This document shows positions 24,699-31,428 of a DNA stretch of 31,428 bases, one piece after another. Below the pieces are notes generated by a model, which was not told the origin of the DNA, made no database searches, and saw only the letters and a program-made list of their open reading frames with translations. This stretch comes from JASHUC01 sp035606175 (lineage in GTDB: Bacteria > Pseudomonadota > Gammaproteobacteria > Steroidobacterales > Steroidobacteraceae): NCBI GenBank assembly GCA_035606175.1, contig DATNFW010000060.1:1-31428 (forward strand), written 5' to 3'. The position numbers and the translations under genes were made by a program. Within the stretch, counting starts at the first letter, position 1, and each line of letters opens with the position of its first letter.

Positions 24699-26264
24699 AT
24701 GGCCGACCGCCACTACGATGTGATCATCATTGGGACGGGCGCGGGAGGTGGCACGCTCGCGTACCGGCTCGCGCCGAGCGGCAAGCGTATTCTGCTGCTC
24801 GAGCGCGGGGAGTTCCTGCCGCGCGAGCGCGACAACTGGGATGCAAACGCCGTGTTCGTGCACGGCAAGTATCAGGCGAAGGAGACCTGGTACGGCCGCG
24901 ACGGGCGCGAGTTCCATCCAGGCATCCATTATTGGGTGGGCGGCAACACCAAGATGTACGGCGCCGCGCTCTTTCGCCTGCGCAAGGAGGATTTCGGCGA
25001 GCTTAAGCACAAGGGCGGTATCTCGCCCGCATGGCCGCTCTCCTACGATGATCTCGAGCCCTATTACAGCGATGCGGAGCAGCTCTATCACGTCCACGGG
25101 CAGCACGGCGTCGATCCGACGGACCCTCCGGCGAGCAAGCCGTATCCGCATGCGCCCGTCTCCAATGAGCCGCGCATCCAGGAGCTGTACGAGGCACTGA
25201 AAGGCGAGGGCTACCACCCCTTTCCGCTACCGGTCGGCGCGCTCCTCGAGGAGCGGCCCGACGGACAGGCTCGGTTCGACAGTGCGTGCGTGCGCTGCGA
25301 GGCATTCGATGGGTTCCCGTGCCTCGTGAACGGCAAGGCCGATGCGCAGATCATCTGCGTGGAGCCCGCGATCAAACATTCGAACGTCGAGCTGCTGACC
25401 GGCGCCTATGTGGAGCGGCTCGAGACCGACTCCGCCGGGCGCAAGGTAACGGGAGTGCGCGTTGAGCGCGCGGGAGCGAAAGAGCTCTACTCGGCCGACA
25501 TCGTCGTCTGCTCGTGCGGAGCGCTCAACTCGGCGCTGCTGCTGTTGCGCTCCGCGAATGCGAAGCATCCGAACGGACTCGCAAATGGCTCGGGGGTCAT
25601 CGGGCGCCATTACATGCGTCATAACAACTCGGCGTTCATGGCGATCTCCCGGCGGGAGAATCCGACGAAATTCCAGAAGACGCTCGCGCTCAACGACTTC
25701 TACTTTCGCTCGAAAGACTGGCAGTACCCGCTCGGACACATCCAGATGCTCGGCAAAACCCAGGGGCCGACGATTGCGGCCGAGGCCGGGCGCTGGGCGC
25801 TCGCCGCGCCCGAGATGTCCTTCGACGCGATGGCGCGGCATGCGCTCGACTTTTGGCTCACCTCGGAGGACCTGCCGCAGCCGGAGAACCGGATCTACTA
25901 CGCCTCCGACGGGCGCGTGGTCCTCGATCTGACCGAGAACAATCTCGAGGGACACAAGCGCTTGAAGCACGAGCTCGAGCGGATGCTCGAGGCGATGGAC
26001 TGCCATCCGCATCTGCTGCCCCGGTCGCTCTATCTCGGCAAGAACATTCCGATCGGCGGCACCGCTCATCAGGCGGGCACGGTGCGTTTTGGAACCGACC
26101 CACGCAGCTCGGCCCTCGATATCCATTGCAAAGCGCACGAGCTCGACAATCTCTACGTGGTCGACGGAGGCTTTTTCGTCTCGATCGGAGCCGTCAATCC
26201 TTCGCTCACGATCATTGCGAATGCGCTGCGCGTCGGCGATCATCTGCTCGAGCGGATGAAATGA
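24699..26264 (+). CDS. GMC-family FAD oxidoreductase, pyranose-oxidase-like
   Basis: The 521-residue protein has the FAD-binding motif IIIGTGAGGGTLA at the N-terminus, an HYWVGGNTK flavin loop near residue 90, and the C-terminal NPSLTIIANALR. The catalytic pair is His457 (GGTAHQAGT) and Asn500, 43 residues apart. A His/Asn pair is typical of pyranose 2-oxidase and of related glycoside 3-oxidases, where most other GMC enzymes use His/His. The His that binds FAD covalently in pyranose 2-oxidase is not present at GGNTK. It has no Tat or Sec signal. I infer oxidation of a free or linked pyranose, with position and acceptor unknown. Its stop overlaps the DoxX start (ATGA), pointing to a functional pair. 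No clear Shine-Dalgarno is seen. Confidence 0.85.
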   Translation: MADRHYDVIIIGTGAGGGTLAYRLAPSGKRILLLERGEFLPRERDNWDANAVFVHGKYQAKETWYGRDGREFHPGIHYWVGGNTKMYGAALFRLRKEDFGELKHKGGISPAWPLSYDDLEPYYSDAEQLYHVHGQHGVDPTDPPASKPYPHAPVSNEPRIQELYEALKGEGYHPFPLPVGALLEERPDGQARFDSACVRCEAFDGFPCLVNGKADAQIICVEPAIKHSNVELLTGAYVERLETDSAGRKVTGVRVERAGAKELYSADIVVCSCGALNSALLLLRSANAKHPNGLANGSGVIGRHYMRHNNSAFMAISRRENPTKFQKTLALNDFYFRSKDWQYPLGHIQMLGKTQGPTIAAEAGRWALAAPEMSFDAMARHALDFWLTSEDLPQPENRIYYASDGRVVLDLTENNLEGHKRLKHELERMLEAMDCHPHLLPRSLYLGKNIPIGGTAHQAGTVRFGTDPRSSALDIHCKAHELDNLYVVDGGFFVSIGAVNPSLTIIANALRVGDHLLERMK

Positions 26265-26743
26265 CTGCGAGCATCGCACTCACCGTCGCGTTCCGATACC
26301 TGCTGGTTGCGCTGTTCCTGCCGTTCAGCGCTCTCGACAAGATGCTGAACTTCAAGGGCGCCGTCGCCCAGGCGCGAGAGGTCGTCCCCTTCGAGCCGCT
26401 CGCGCGTTTGCTGATCTTAACCGGGCTCGCCATCGAGATCGTCATGCCGCTCGCGATCCTCACGGGCTACGGCGACCGGCTCGCCGCGATCATCATGGCC
26501 ACCTACTGCAGCGTCACTGCACTCCTGTGGAAGCGCTTCTGGAGACCGGGCGACTTCTGGCATTCGGGCACGAGTCGCGCGCGCGACCTGTTCTGGGATT
26601 TCTTGAAAAACTTTGCAGTTGCGGCAGGTTTCCTCTTCATCGCCTTCGGCACCACCGCGCGCAGCATCCATCCCGTGCTCGACCGGCCGGTGCTCTCGAC
26701 GCACCCCTATGCGAGCTCGGGAGGATCCCATCGTGGCGGATAG
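26261..26743 (+). CDS. DoxX-family membrane protein
   Basis: The 160-residue product has four hydrophobic segments at about residues 5-22, 48-66, 70-88 and 114-132. It carries DoxX-like features: RYLLVALFLPFSALDKMLNF in the first helix and LAIEIVMPLAILTGYGDRLAA in the middle. DoxX relatives include the quinone-linked DoxD/DoxA thiosulfate oxidoreductase and poorly known membrane subunits. The C-terminal tail after the last helix is polar and about 25 residues long. The start overlaps the GMC stop by four bases, and the end overlaps the cupin gene by 11 bases. A role as membrane anchor or electron acceptor for the GMC enzyme is a hypothesis from this coupling only. Confidence 0.85.
   Translation: MTASIALTVAFRYLLVALFLPFSALDKMLNFKGAVAQAREVVPFEPLARLLILTGLAIEIVMPLAILTGYGDRLAAIIMATYCSVTALLWKRFWRPGDFWHSGTSRARDLFWDFLKNFAVAAGFLFIAFGTTARSIHPVLDRPVLSTHPYASSGGSHRGG
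26719..26725 (+). promoter_or_regulatory. Shine-Dalgarno that fixes the GTG start of the cupin gene
   Basis: GGGAGGA lies seven bases before the GTG at 26733, inside the end of the DoxX gene. It supports the GTG over the ATG at 26709, which has no ribosome site. Confidence 0.7.
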
Positions 26744-27182
26744 CGGCGGACCCCGTCTGGGGTACTGGCATCTCTACACGGACGAGCAGGGCGTGAGTCG
26801 GCAGAGGCGCTGCGCCTTCACGGAGTTCGAGCGCCGCTCGATCAGCGAGCCCGCAAGCCCGCAGTGGATCGGACGCCGCACCGACGGGGCGATGTCGACA
26901 CTCGTGACCGTGCTCCCCCCGGGGTGGATTGGCGCGTGGCACGAGAATCCTCGCCCGCAGTGGATCATCCCGCTCTCCGGGCGCTGGTTCGTCGAATCGA
27001 TGGACGGCCAGCGCATCGAAATGGGGCCGGGCGAGCTCTCCTTCGGAGCCGATCAGGGCACGCGCGAGCTGAGCGGTCGCAAGGGGCATCTCTCGGGAAC
27101 GGTCGGGGAGCAACCGGCCGTGCTGTGGCTCATTCAGCTCGATGCGGCACCCGCGCCGCGCCTGCCGTGCTCATTTGAATAG
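26733..27182 (+). CDS. small cupin-fold protein
   Basis: The 149-residue protein has a single conserved beta-barrel with the cupin-like pattern WHENPRPQWIIPLSGRW, then GQRIEMGPGELSFGADQGT, and a later GHLSGTVG. The His and Glu of WHENP and the later polar residues could form a metal site, but the standard cupin motif 1 spacing is only partly kept. Small cupins of this kind occur as isomerases, regulators or accessory proteins in sugar pathways, and I cannot assign a reaction. The GTG start has a strong ribosome site. It overlaps DoxX by 11 bases at its start and the SMP-30 gene by eight at its end, placing it inside the coupled operon. Confidence 0.75.
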   Translation: MADSGGPRLGYWHLYTDEQGVSRQRRCAFTEFERRSISEPASPQWIGRRTDGAMSTLVTVLPPGWIGAWHENPRPQWIIPLSGRWFVESMDGQRIEMGPGELSFGADQGTRELSGRKGHLSGTVGEQPAVLWLIQLDAAPAPRLPCSFE

Positions 27183-28086
27183 CGCAGGGATCGAGATCCG
27201 CGATCGCGAGTTCGGACGCTGCGTGCTCGCGAACGCGCCGCTCGAGGAGCTCGCGAGCGGCTTTCGTTGGACCGAAGGGCCGGTGTGGCTCGGGGATGCG
27301 GATTGCCTGCTCTTCCAGGACCTGCCGCGCAACCGCACGATGCGCTGGAGCGAGGAGGGCGGGGTGTCCGTATTTCGCTACCCCTCGAACTACGCGAACG
27401 GCCAGACCCGCGATCGGCAGGGCCGGCTCGTGAGCTGCTCGCATCGCGGGCGCTGCCTCTACCGCACCGAATACGACGGCACGATCACGACGCTCGTCAC
27501 GCATCATGCCGGCAAGCGCCTCAACGCCCCGAACGATGTGATCGTCAAGTCGGACGGCACGATCTGGTTCACCGATCCGCTCTACGGCATCTCGAACGAC
27601 TACGAGGGCGGACGACAGCAATCGGAGCAGCCGCCCGGGCTCTACCGCTTCGATCCCGAGAGCGGGGCGATCCTGCTGATGGCGAACGATTTCGACGGGC
27701 CGAACGGGCTCGCCTTCTCACCCGATGAGCGGCGCCTCTATGTCTCGGAGACCGGCGATGCCGCCGCGGACGATCCGCGCCGCTGCATCCGAGTGTTCGA
27801 AGTGTCGGCGAACGGGACGAGCCTTGCGGGCGGTGAGGTCTTCCATCGCATCGAGCCCGGCTACTGCGACGGGCTGCGCGTGGATGAGGCGGGTCGCGTC
27901 TGGAGCAGCGCGGGCGACGGCGTGCATTGCATCGACGCAGGGGGGCGCCTGCTCGGCAAGATCCTCGTGCCTCGCGTCGTCTCCAACCTCGAGTTCGGCG
28001 GGGTGGCGAAGAATCGGCTCTTCATCACCGCCTCGCAGACGCTCTGCGCAATCTATCTCAACGTGCGCGGCGCGGAGCGGCCGTGA
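27175..28086 (+). CDS. SMP-30/gluconolactonase family protein
   Basis: The 303-residue six-bladed beta-propeller carries the family metal-ligand motifs: Glu in FRWTEGPVW, Asn in NAPNDVIV, Asn in DGPNGLAFSPDERRLYV and Asp in GYCDGLRVDEAG. Family enzymes open sugar lactones such as glucono-1,5-lactone using a divalent metal. Together with the upstream glucose dehydrogenase this completes a glucose to gluconate route. The start is uncertain: TTG at 27175 fits where homology begins (IEIRDREF) and overlaps the cupin stop by eight bases, while an ATG at 27142 would add 11 basic residues. Neither has a good ribosome site. The stop overlaps the next gene (GTGA). No signal peptide is seen. Confidence 0.85.
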   Translation: MNSAGIEIRDREFGRCVLANAPLEELASGFRWTEGPVWLGDADCLLFQDLPRNRTMRWSEEGGVSVFRYPSNYANGQTRDRQGRLVSCSHRGRCLYRTEYDGTITTLVTHHAGKRLNAPNDVIVKSDGTIWFTDPLYGISNDYEGGRQQSEQPPGLYRFDPESGAILLMANDFDGPNGLAFSPDERRLYVSETGDAAADDPRRCIRVFEVSANGTSLAGGEVFHRIEPGYCDGLRVDEAGRVWSSAGDGVHCIDAGGRLLGKILVPRVVSNLEFGGVAKNRLFITASQTLCAIYLNVRGAERP

Positions 28087-28967
28087 CGGCGCCGGTTCAC
28101 TCGGCCAAGCGCATCGCGGGGGTGAGCCTCACGAGCGCCGATGCCGATGCGCTCGCGGAGTTCTACGTCGCGCTCGGTTTCGAGCGGGTGGGAATCGAGC
28201 TGCGCGGGGGGCCGATGTTTGCACATCTCGCGCACTTGGCGCATGCCGAGGCGCGAGTGGTTCTCCTCAAGCTCGGGGAGGAGGGGCTCGAGCTCGCGAC
28301 GTTCTCAAAGCCCGGACGCCCATACCCGAGTGCAGGCGCGAGCAACGATCCGTGGTTTCAGCACTTCGCGATCGTGGTGGCGAGCATGGAGGCCGCATAC
28401 GAGCGTCTGCGACGCGTCTTGGGCTGGACGCCGATCACGCATGCCGGGCCGCAGCGCCTGCCTGAGAGCTCGGGGGGCGTCAGCGCATTCAAATTCAGAG
28501 ATCCCGAGGGGCATCCGCTCGAGCTGCTGGAGTTTCCGCCGGAATCCGTGCCGCCTCTCTGGCGGGCGCGCATTGAGCGCGCGCAGCTCGCCAATGCAAA
28601 TCCCTTCCTCGGCATCGATCACTCTGCGATCGTCGTCGCAAGCACCGCGCGCAGCCTCGAGTTTTACGAGCGGCGGCTCGGCTTCGCTCGCATCGGCGGC
28701 TCGTTCAACCGGGGGACGGAGCAGGCAAATCTCGATGCGCTGCGCGAGCCCGAGGTCGAGGTGACGGCACTGGCCGCCGCACCGGAGCCTCCGCATCTCG
28801 AGCTATTGTGCTATCGCTCTCCGAGCACCCGGGCCGCGCTTGCCGCACCGTTCGAGATCTGCGATGTCGCGGCGACGCGGTTGCTCATCGAGATCGAGTC
28901 CGCCGCCGCTATCGAGCTGATGCACGATCCGGACGGGCACGCGCTGATTCTCGCACCCCGCGCTTGA
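28083..28967 (+). CDS. double VOC (glyoxalase/dioxygenase-superfamily) protein
   Basis: The 294-residue protein contains four beta-alpha-beta3 modules forming two VOC domains (about 8-155 and 175-290). Possible metal ligands are His94 (WFQHFAIVV) with Glu147 (HPLELLEF), and His180 (IDHSAIVV) with Glu240 (HLELLCY). The superfamily includes glyoxalases, extradiol dioxygenases, epimerases and ring isomerases. The four-module length resembles type I extradiol dioxygenases, but I cannot see their full His-His-Glu set in one domain, so the reaction is open. It starts at GTG 28083, overlapping the SMP-30 stop by four bases, and closes the seven-gene operon. An HpaB-type hydroxylase in the same window makes an aromatic substrate conceivable. 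Confidence 0.8.
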   Translation: MTAPVHSAKRIAGVSLTSADADALAEFYVALGFERVGIELRGGPMFAHLAHLAHAEARVVLLKLGEEGLELATFSKPGRPYPSAGASNDPWFQHFAIVVASMEAAYERLRRVLGWTPITHAGPQRLPESSGGVSAFKFRDPEGHPLELLEFPPESVPPLWRARIERAQLANANPFLGIDHSAIVVASTARSLEFYERRLGFARIGGSFNRGTEQANLDALREPEVEVTALAAAPEPPHLELLCYRSPSTRAALAAPFEICDVAATRLLIEIESAAAIELMHDPDGHALILAPRA

Positions 28968-29184
28968 GGGGAATCGGCCGCGAGCGCCACGGTCGGGCGG
29001 AACATTCCCGTGCGCTCCATGACCTTGTTCAGGAACTTTCTCATCCCGAGGCGCGACGATACCACCAGATGGAGCTGAGCGGCTGATGCGGACGCGCGGT
29101 GGATCGCGTGCGCCGGGACCTGAATTTGCGAGTCGCGACAGCCGGGCCGCGCGAAAGGCCTGCTGTCGAGCGGGATGTGCTGAT
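28968..29184. other. intergenic region before ftsH, no assigned gene
   Basis: These 217 bases separate the sugar operon from ftsH. No terminator hairpin with a U-tract and no clear promoter is visible. Weak open frames cross it on both strands; the reverse one includes a protein-like stretch (MRKFLNKVMERTGMFRPTVA), but it then runs antisense into the VOC gene. A degraded gene fragment is possible. Confidence 0.35.
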
Positions 29185-31047
29185 ATGAGCAAGACGGGAG
29201 CTACCATCGCCTATGTGATCGCTGCGCTGGCCGCGCTCGCGCTCGTGGTCTACGCCTGGTCCTTCATGTCGACGACGGGGGTGGAGATTCCGTACAGCAA
29301 ATTCCGTCAGCTCGTGGCGAGCGGCCAGGTCGAGAAGGTGACCGTCTCGAGCAACGGCCACGAGATCAGCGGATATCTAAAGAAACCGATGTCGAACGGC
29401 CGGCGCTGGTTTGAGACGACGACCGTTCCCGAGGACATCGCGAACAACTTGGAGCACCACGGAGTCGAGTACACCGGGGAGGCTCAGGGTTCGATCTGGT
29501 CGGGAATCCTCTCGTGGATCGTGCCGACGCTGCTGTTCTTCGGGTTGTGGGTGCTCCTGTTCCGGCGAGCCGGCGCGCAGAGCGGCGGCTCGAACGGCTT
29601 CATGGCCATCGGCAAATCGAAGGCGCGGCTGTACGTCGAGTCGAACACGCGCACGACGTTCGCGGATGTCGCGGGCTCGCACGAGGCGAAGGAGGAGCTG
29701 AAAGAGGTCATCGGCTTCCTCCGCAATCCCGAACAATACGCGCGGCTCGGGGGACGCGTGCCGAAGGGTGTGCTGCTCGTCGGCCCTCCGGGCACCGGCA
29801 AGACTCTGCTCGCGCGGGCCGTGGCCGGGGAGGCGGGCGTGCCGTTCCTCTCGATCTCCGGCTCCGAGTTCGTCGAGATGTTCGTCGGCGTCGGCGCCGC
29901 CCGGGTGCGCGACTTGTTCCAGCAAGCTCGCAAGAAGGCGCCCGCGATCATTTTCATCGACGAGCTCGATGCACTCGGCCGCGCTCGCGGAGCAAGTCCT
30001 TACGGCGGCGGCAACGACGAGAAGGAGCAGACTCTCAATCAGCTGCTCGTCGAGCTCGACGGCTTCGATCCGCGCACCCGCCTGGTGCTGCTCGGCGCGA
30101 CGAATCGCCCGGAGATACTCGATCGCGCGCTGCTGCGCCCCGGGCGCTTCGACCGGCAGATATTGGTCGATCGCCCCGACAAGAAGGATAGGGTCGAGAT
30201 CGCTGCGGTACACATGCGCCGCGTGCGCACGGCCCCGGATGCGAGCGCCGATAAGATCGCTTCGCTCACGGTGGGCTTCACGGGCGCCGACATCGCCAAT
30301 CTCGTCAACGAGGCGGCACTTATCGCGACACGGCGGGGAGCCGAGGCGGTGGAGATGCAGGACTTTACGGCCGCCTCCGAGCGCATCATTGCCGGTCTGG
30401 AGAAGCGCAACCGCGTGCTGAGCCCGGCTGAGCGTAAGATCGTCGCCTATCACGAGATGGGCCATGCGCTCGTCGGCCTGGCACTCCCCGGCACCGATCG
30501 CGTGCACAAAGTCTCGATCATCCCCCGCGGAATGGGCGCGCTCGGCTACACCATCCGCCGTCCCACGGAGGACCGCTTCCTCATGACGCGCGAGGAGCTC
30601 GAGAACAAGACTGCGGTTCTCGTCGGCGGGCGGGCCGCCGAGCAACTGGTCTTCGGGTCGGTCTCGACGGGCGCGGCGGACGATTTGCAGAAGGCGACCG
30701 AGATCGCGCGCAACATGATCACGCGTTTCGGCATGGCGAAGGAACTCGGTCCCGTGAGCTACGAGGGCGACAGCAGAGAGGGAGTGCCGCTGCCACCCGG
30801 GATGGGACCCTCGAACCATCCGTACAGCGAAGTGACCGCCCAGAGAATCGACGCGCTCGTGCAGCGCATCGTCGAGAACGCTCTCGAGCGTGCCATCTCT
30901 ATCTTGCGCGAGCGGCGCGAGGCGCTCGAGCAGGGGGCGCACGAGCTGCTCGAGCATGAGATCCTCAATGAGGATCAGCTGCTCGCGCTCGGGGCGATGC
31001 GCACCGCTCCTCGCCGCGTGGAGGAGGGCGCAGCGGCGCACGGGTGA
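29185..31047 (+). CDS. ftsH: ATP-dependent zinc metalloprotease FtsH
   Basis: The 620-residue protein has the full FtsH plan: N-terminal transmembrane helix (about 7-28), a periplasmic domain, a second helix (about 107-130), the AAA+ domain with Walker A GPPGTGKT (Lys206), Walker B IIFIDELDALG and second region of homology NRPEILDRALLRPGRFDR, then the zinc protease site HEMGH (His423, Glu424, His427) with third ligand Asp500 in GAADD. It degrades membrane and short-lived cytoplasmic proteins as a hexamer. All key residues are present, so it should be active. The ATG at 29185 begins the first membrane helix; the 33 codons upstream are non-homologous. It is not next to rlmE/ftsJ as in the standard locus, so it may be a second copy. 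Confidence 0.96.
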   Translation: MSKTGATIAYVIAALAALALVVYAWSFMSTTGVEIPYSKFRQLVASGQVEKVTVSSNGHEISGYLKKPMSNGRRWFETTTVPEDIANNLEHHGVEYTGEAQGSIWSGILSWIVPTLLFFGLWVLLFRRAGAQSGGSNGFMAIGKSKARLYVESNTRTTFADVAGSHEAKEELKEVIGFLRNPEQYARLGGRVPKGVLLVGPPGTGKTLLARAVAGEAGVPFLSISGSEFVEMFVGVGAARVRDLFQQARKKAPAIIFIDELDALGRARGASPYGGGNDEKEQTLNQLLVELDGFDPRTRLVLLGATNRPEILDRALLRPGRFDRQILVDRPDKKDRVEIAAVHMRRVRTAPDASADKIASLTVGFTGADIANLVNEAALIATRRGAEAVEMQDFTAASERIIAGLEKRNRVLSPAERKIVAYHEMGHALVGLALPGTDRVHKVSIIPRGMGALGYTIRRPTEDRFLMTREELENKTAVLVGGRAAEQLVFGSVSTGAADDLQKATEIARNMITRFGMAKELGPVSYEGDSREGVPLPPGMGPSNHPYSEVTAQRIDALVQRIVENALERAISILRERREALEQGAHELLEHEILNEDQLLALGAMRTAPRRVEEGAAAHG

Positions 31048-31063
31048 GCGCCCGACGCGGCGC

Positions 31064-31103
31064 CGCCCTCGGCATCCTTCAAGCGCCCTCGGCAGCCTTC
31101 AAA
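31064..31103. repeat. two-copy 20-bp tandem repeat at the end of the OmpW gene
   Basis: Positions 31064-31083 and 31084-31103 are two adjacent 20-base units differing at two positions (31075 versus 31095, and the last base). The second copy contains the last bases and stop codon of the reverse-strand OmpW-like gene; the first lies in the 16-50 bases after the ftsH stop. It looks like a local duplication; an RNA role is not evident. Confidence 0.8.
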
Positions 31104-31428
31104 AAGACCATCCCGCCGAGATCACGAGCGCGCGCGGCCCGAAGTTCACGTGCGAGGTGCGGATCACCCCTCCCGTATTCGCCGTGAGCCGGCTCGCGAC
31201 GTACGAGTAGGAATACGAGGCATAAACGGTGAGCCGGTCCAGCACCCGGTAGCTGAGCCCCACATCGGCCGCGGGCCCGACGGAGGCCGGCAGGTCGATC
31301 GAAGTCGGTCCGCCCGCCGCGGCATTGCCGGCAGGCGTCGAGTGCCGGCTGTAGAACTTCGTGTAATTCACGCCGACTCCGAAGTAGGGCCGGAAGCGAT
31401 GCGTCTCATCGAAGAGTTTGTAATTGAG
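31099..31428 (-). CDS. OmpW-family outer-membrane protein, 3' part
   Basis: The frame is open to the window edge, so only the C-terminal 109 residues are seen and the start is outside. The segment FRPYFGVGVNYTKFYS, then DVGLSYRVLDRLTVYASYSY and a final strand ending in Phe (VISAGWSF) are typical of the eight-stranded OmpW barrel. Family members form narrow hydrophobic channels for small molecules in the outer membrane. The gene converges on ftsH with 51 bases between stops, and a short tandem repeat covers its end. Confidence 0.85.
   Translation of the reverse strand, partial: LNYKLFDETHRFRPYFGVGVNYTKFYSRHSTPAGNAAAGGPTSIDLPASVGPAADVGLSYRVLDRLTVYASYSYSYVASRLTANTGGVIRTSHVNFGPRALVISAGWSF

Noticed and set aside
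22695..25217. 840-codon open frame on the reverse strand
   Set aside because: It lies antisense to GH3, the SDR and the GMC gene, all of which have clear catalytic motifs. Its His/Arg/Asp-rich composition is typical of GC-rich shadow frames.
28811..29065. Reverse-strand 84-codon frame with a protein-like stretch before ftsH
   Set aside because: Most of it is antisense to the VOC gene, it has no ribosome site, and I recognise no family. It is noted only as a possible relic.
29377..31041. 554-codon reverse-strand open frame
   Set aside because: It is antisense to ftsH, which is certain.

Overview
The window is about 31.4 kb of GC-rich, densely packed chromosomal DNA. OmpW-type and transporter-like outer-membrane proteins and a ModE-type regulator point to a proteobacterium. 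A soil- or plant-associated high-GC gammaproteobacterium is my best guess, but nothing here fixes the genus. I see no rRNA, tRNA, CRISPR array, transposase, integrase or phage gene.

Layout. (1) 1-4800 is a mixed left end: the 3' end of an SRPBCC/AHSA1 gene, a ClpP protease, a ClC chloride channel/antiporter, an outer-membrane protein divergent from a ModE-like solo regulator, and an atypical SDR. (2) 4970-13016 is a forward run: HpaB-type flavin monooxygenase, amidase, zinc alcohol dehydrogenase, a very large GH94 phosphorylase and a GNAT acetyltransferase. (3) 13228-17111 holds two alpha/beta-hydrolases, a Tat-exported carboxylesterase and a secreted CocE-like protein whose catalytic Ser and His both appear to be missing. 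(4) 17090-21605 is a reverse operon: SbmA/YddA-like ABC transporter with a degenerate ATPase site, GH144 endo-beta-1,2-glucanase-like protein, and fungal-type GH15 glucoamylase. (5) 21648-28967 is a divergent, tightly coupled forward operon: GH3 beta-glucosidase, glucose 1-dehydrogenase-type SDR, GMC oxidoreductase, DoxX, cupin, SMP-30 lactonase, and a double-VOC protein. (6) 29185-31428 holds FtsH and the 3' end of an OmpW-family gene.

How the genes may work together. GH144, long-form GH94 (1,2-beta-oligoglucan phosphorylase type) and GH3 are the three activities known for breaking down beta-1,2-glucan (sophoro-oligosaccharides). The released glucose could be oxidised by the SDR to gluconolactone and opened by the SMP-30 protein. 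The GMC enzyme, whose start overlaps the DoxX membrane protein, looks like a pyranose-oxidising enzyme (His/Asn pair) that may pass electrons to the membrane. The four overlapping gene junctions in region 5 suggest one co-translated pathway. The roles of the cupin, VOC and DoxX proteins are unknown, and this is the best candidate for an undescribed system. The HpaB, amidase and esterase genes could instead indicate processing of aromatic or acylated glycosides. Function assignments rest on motif recognition alone.
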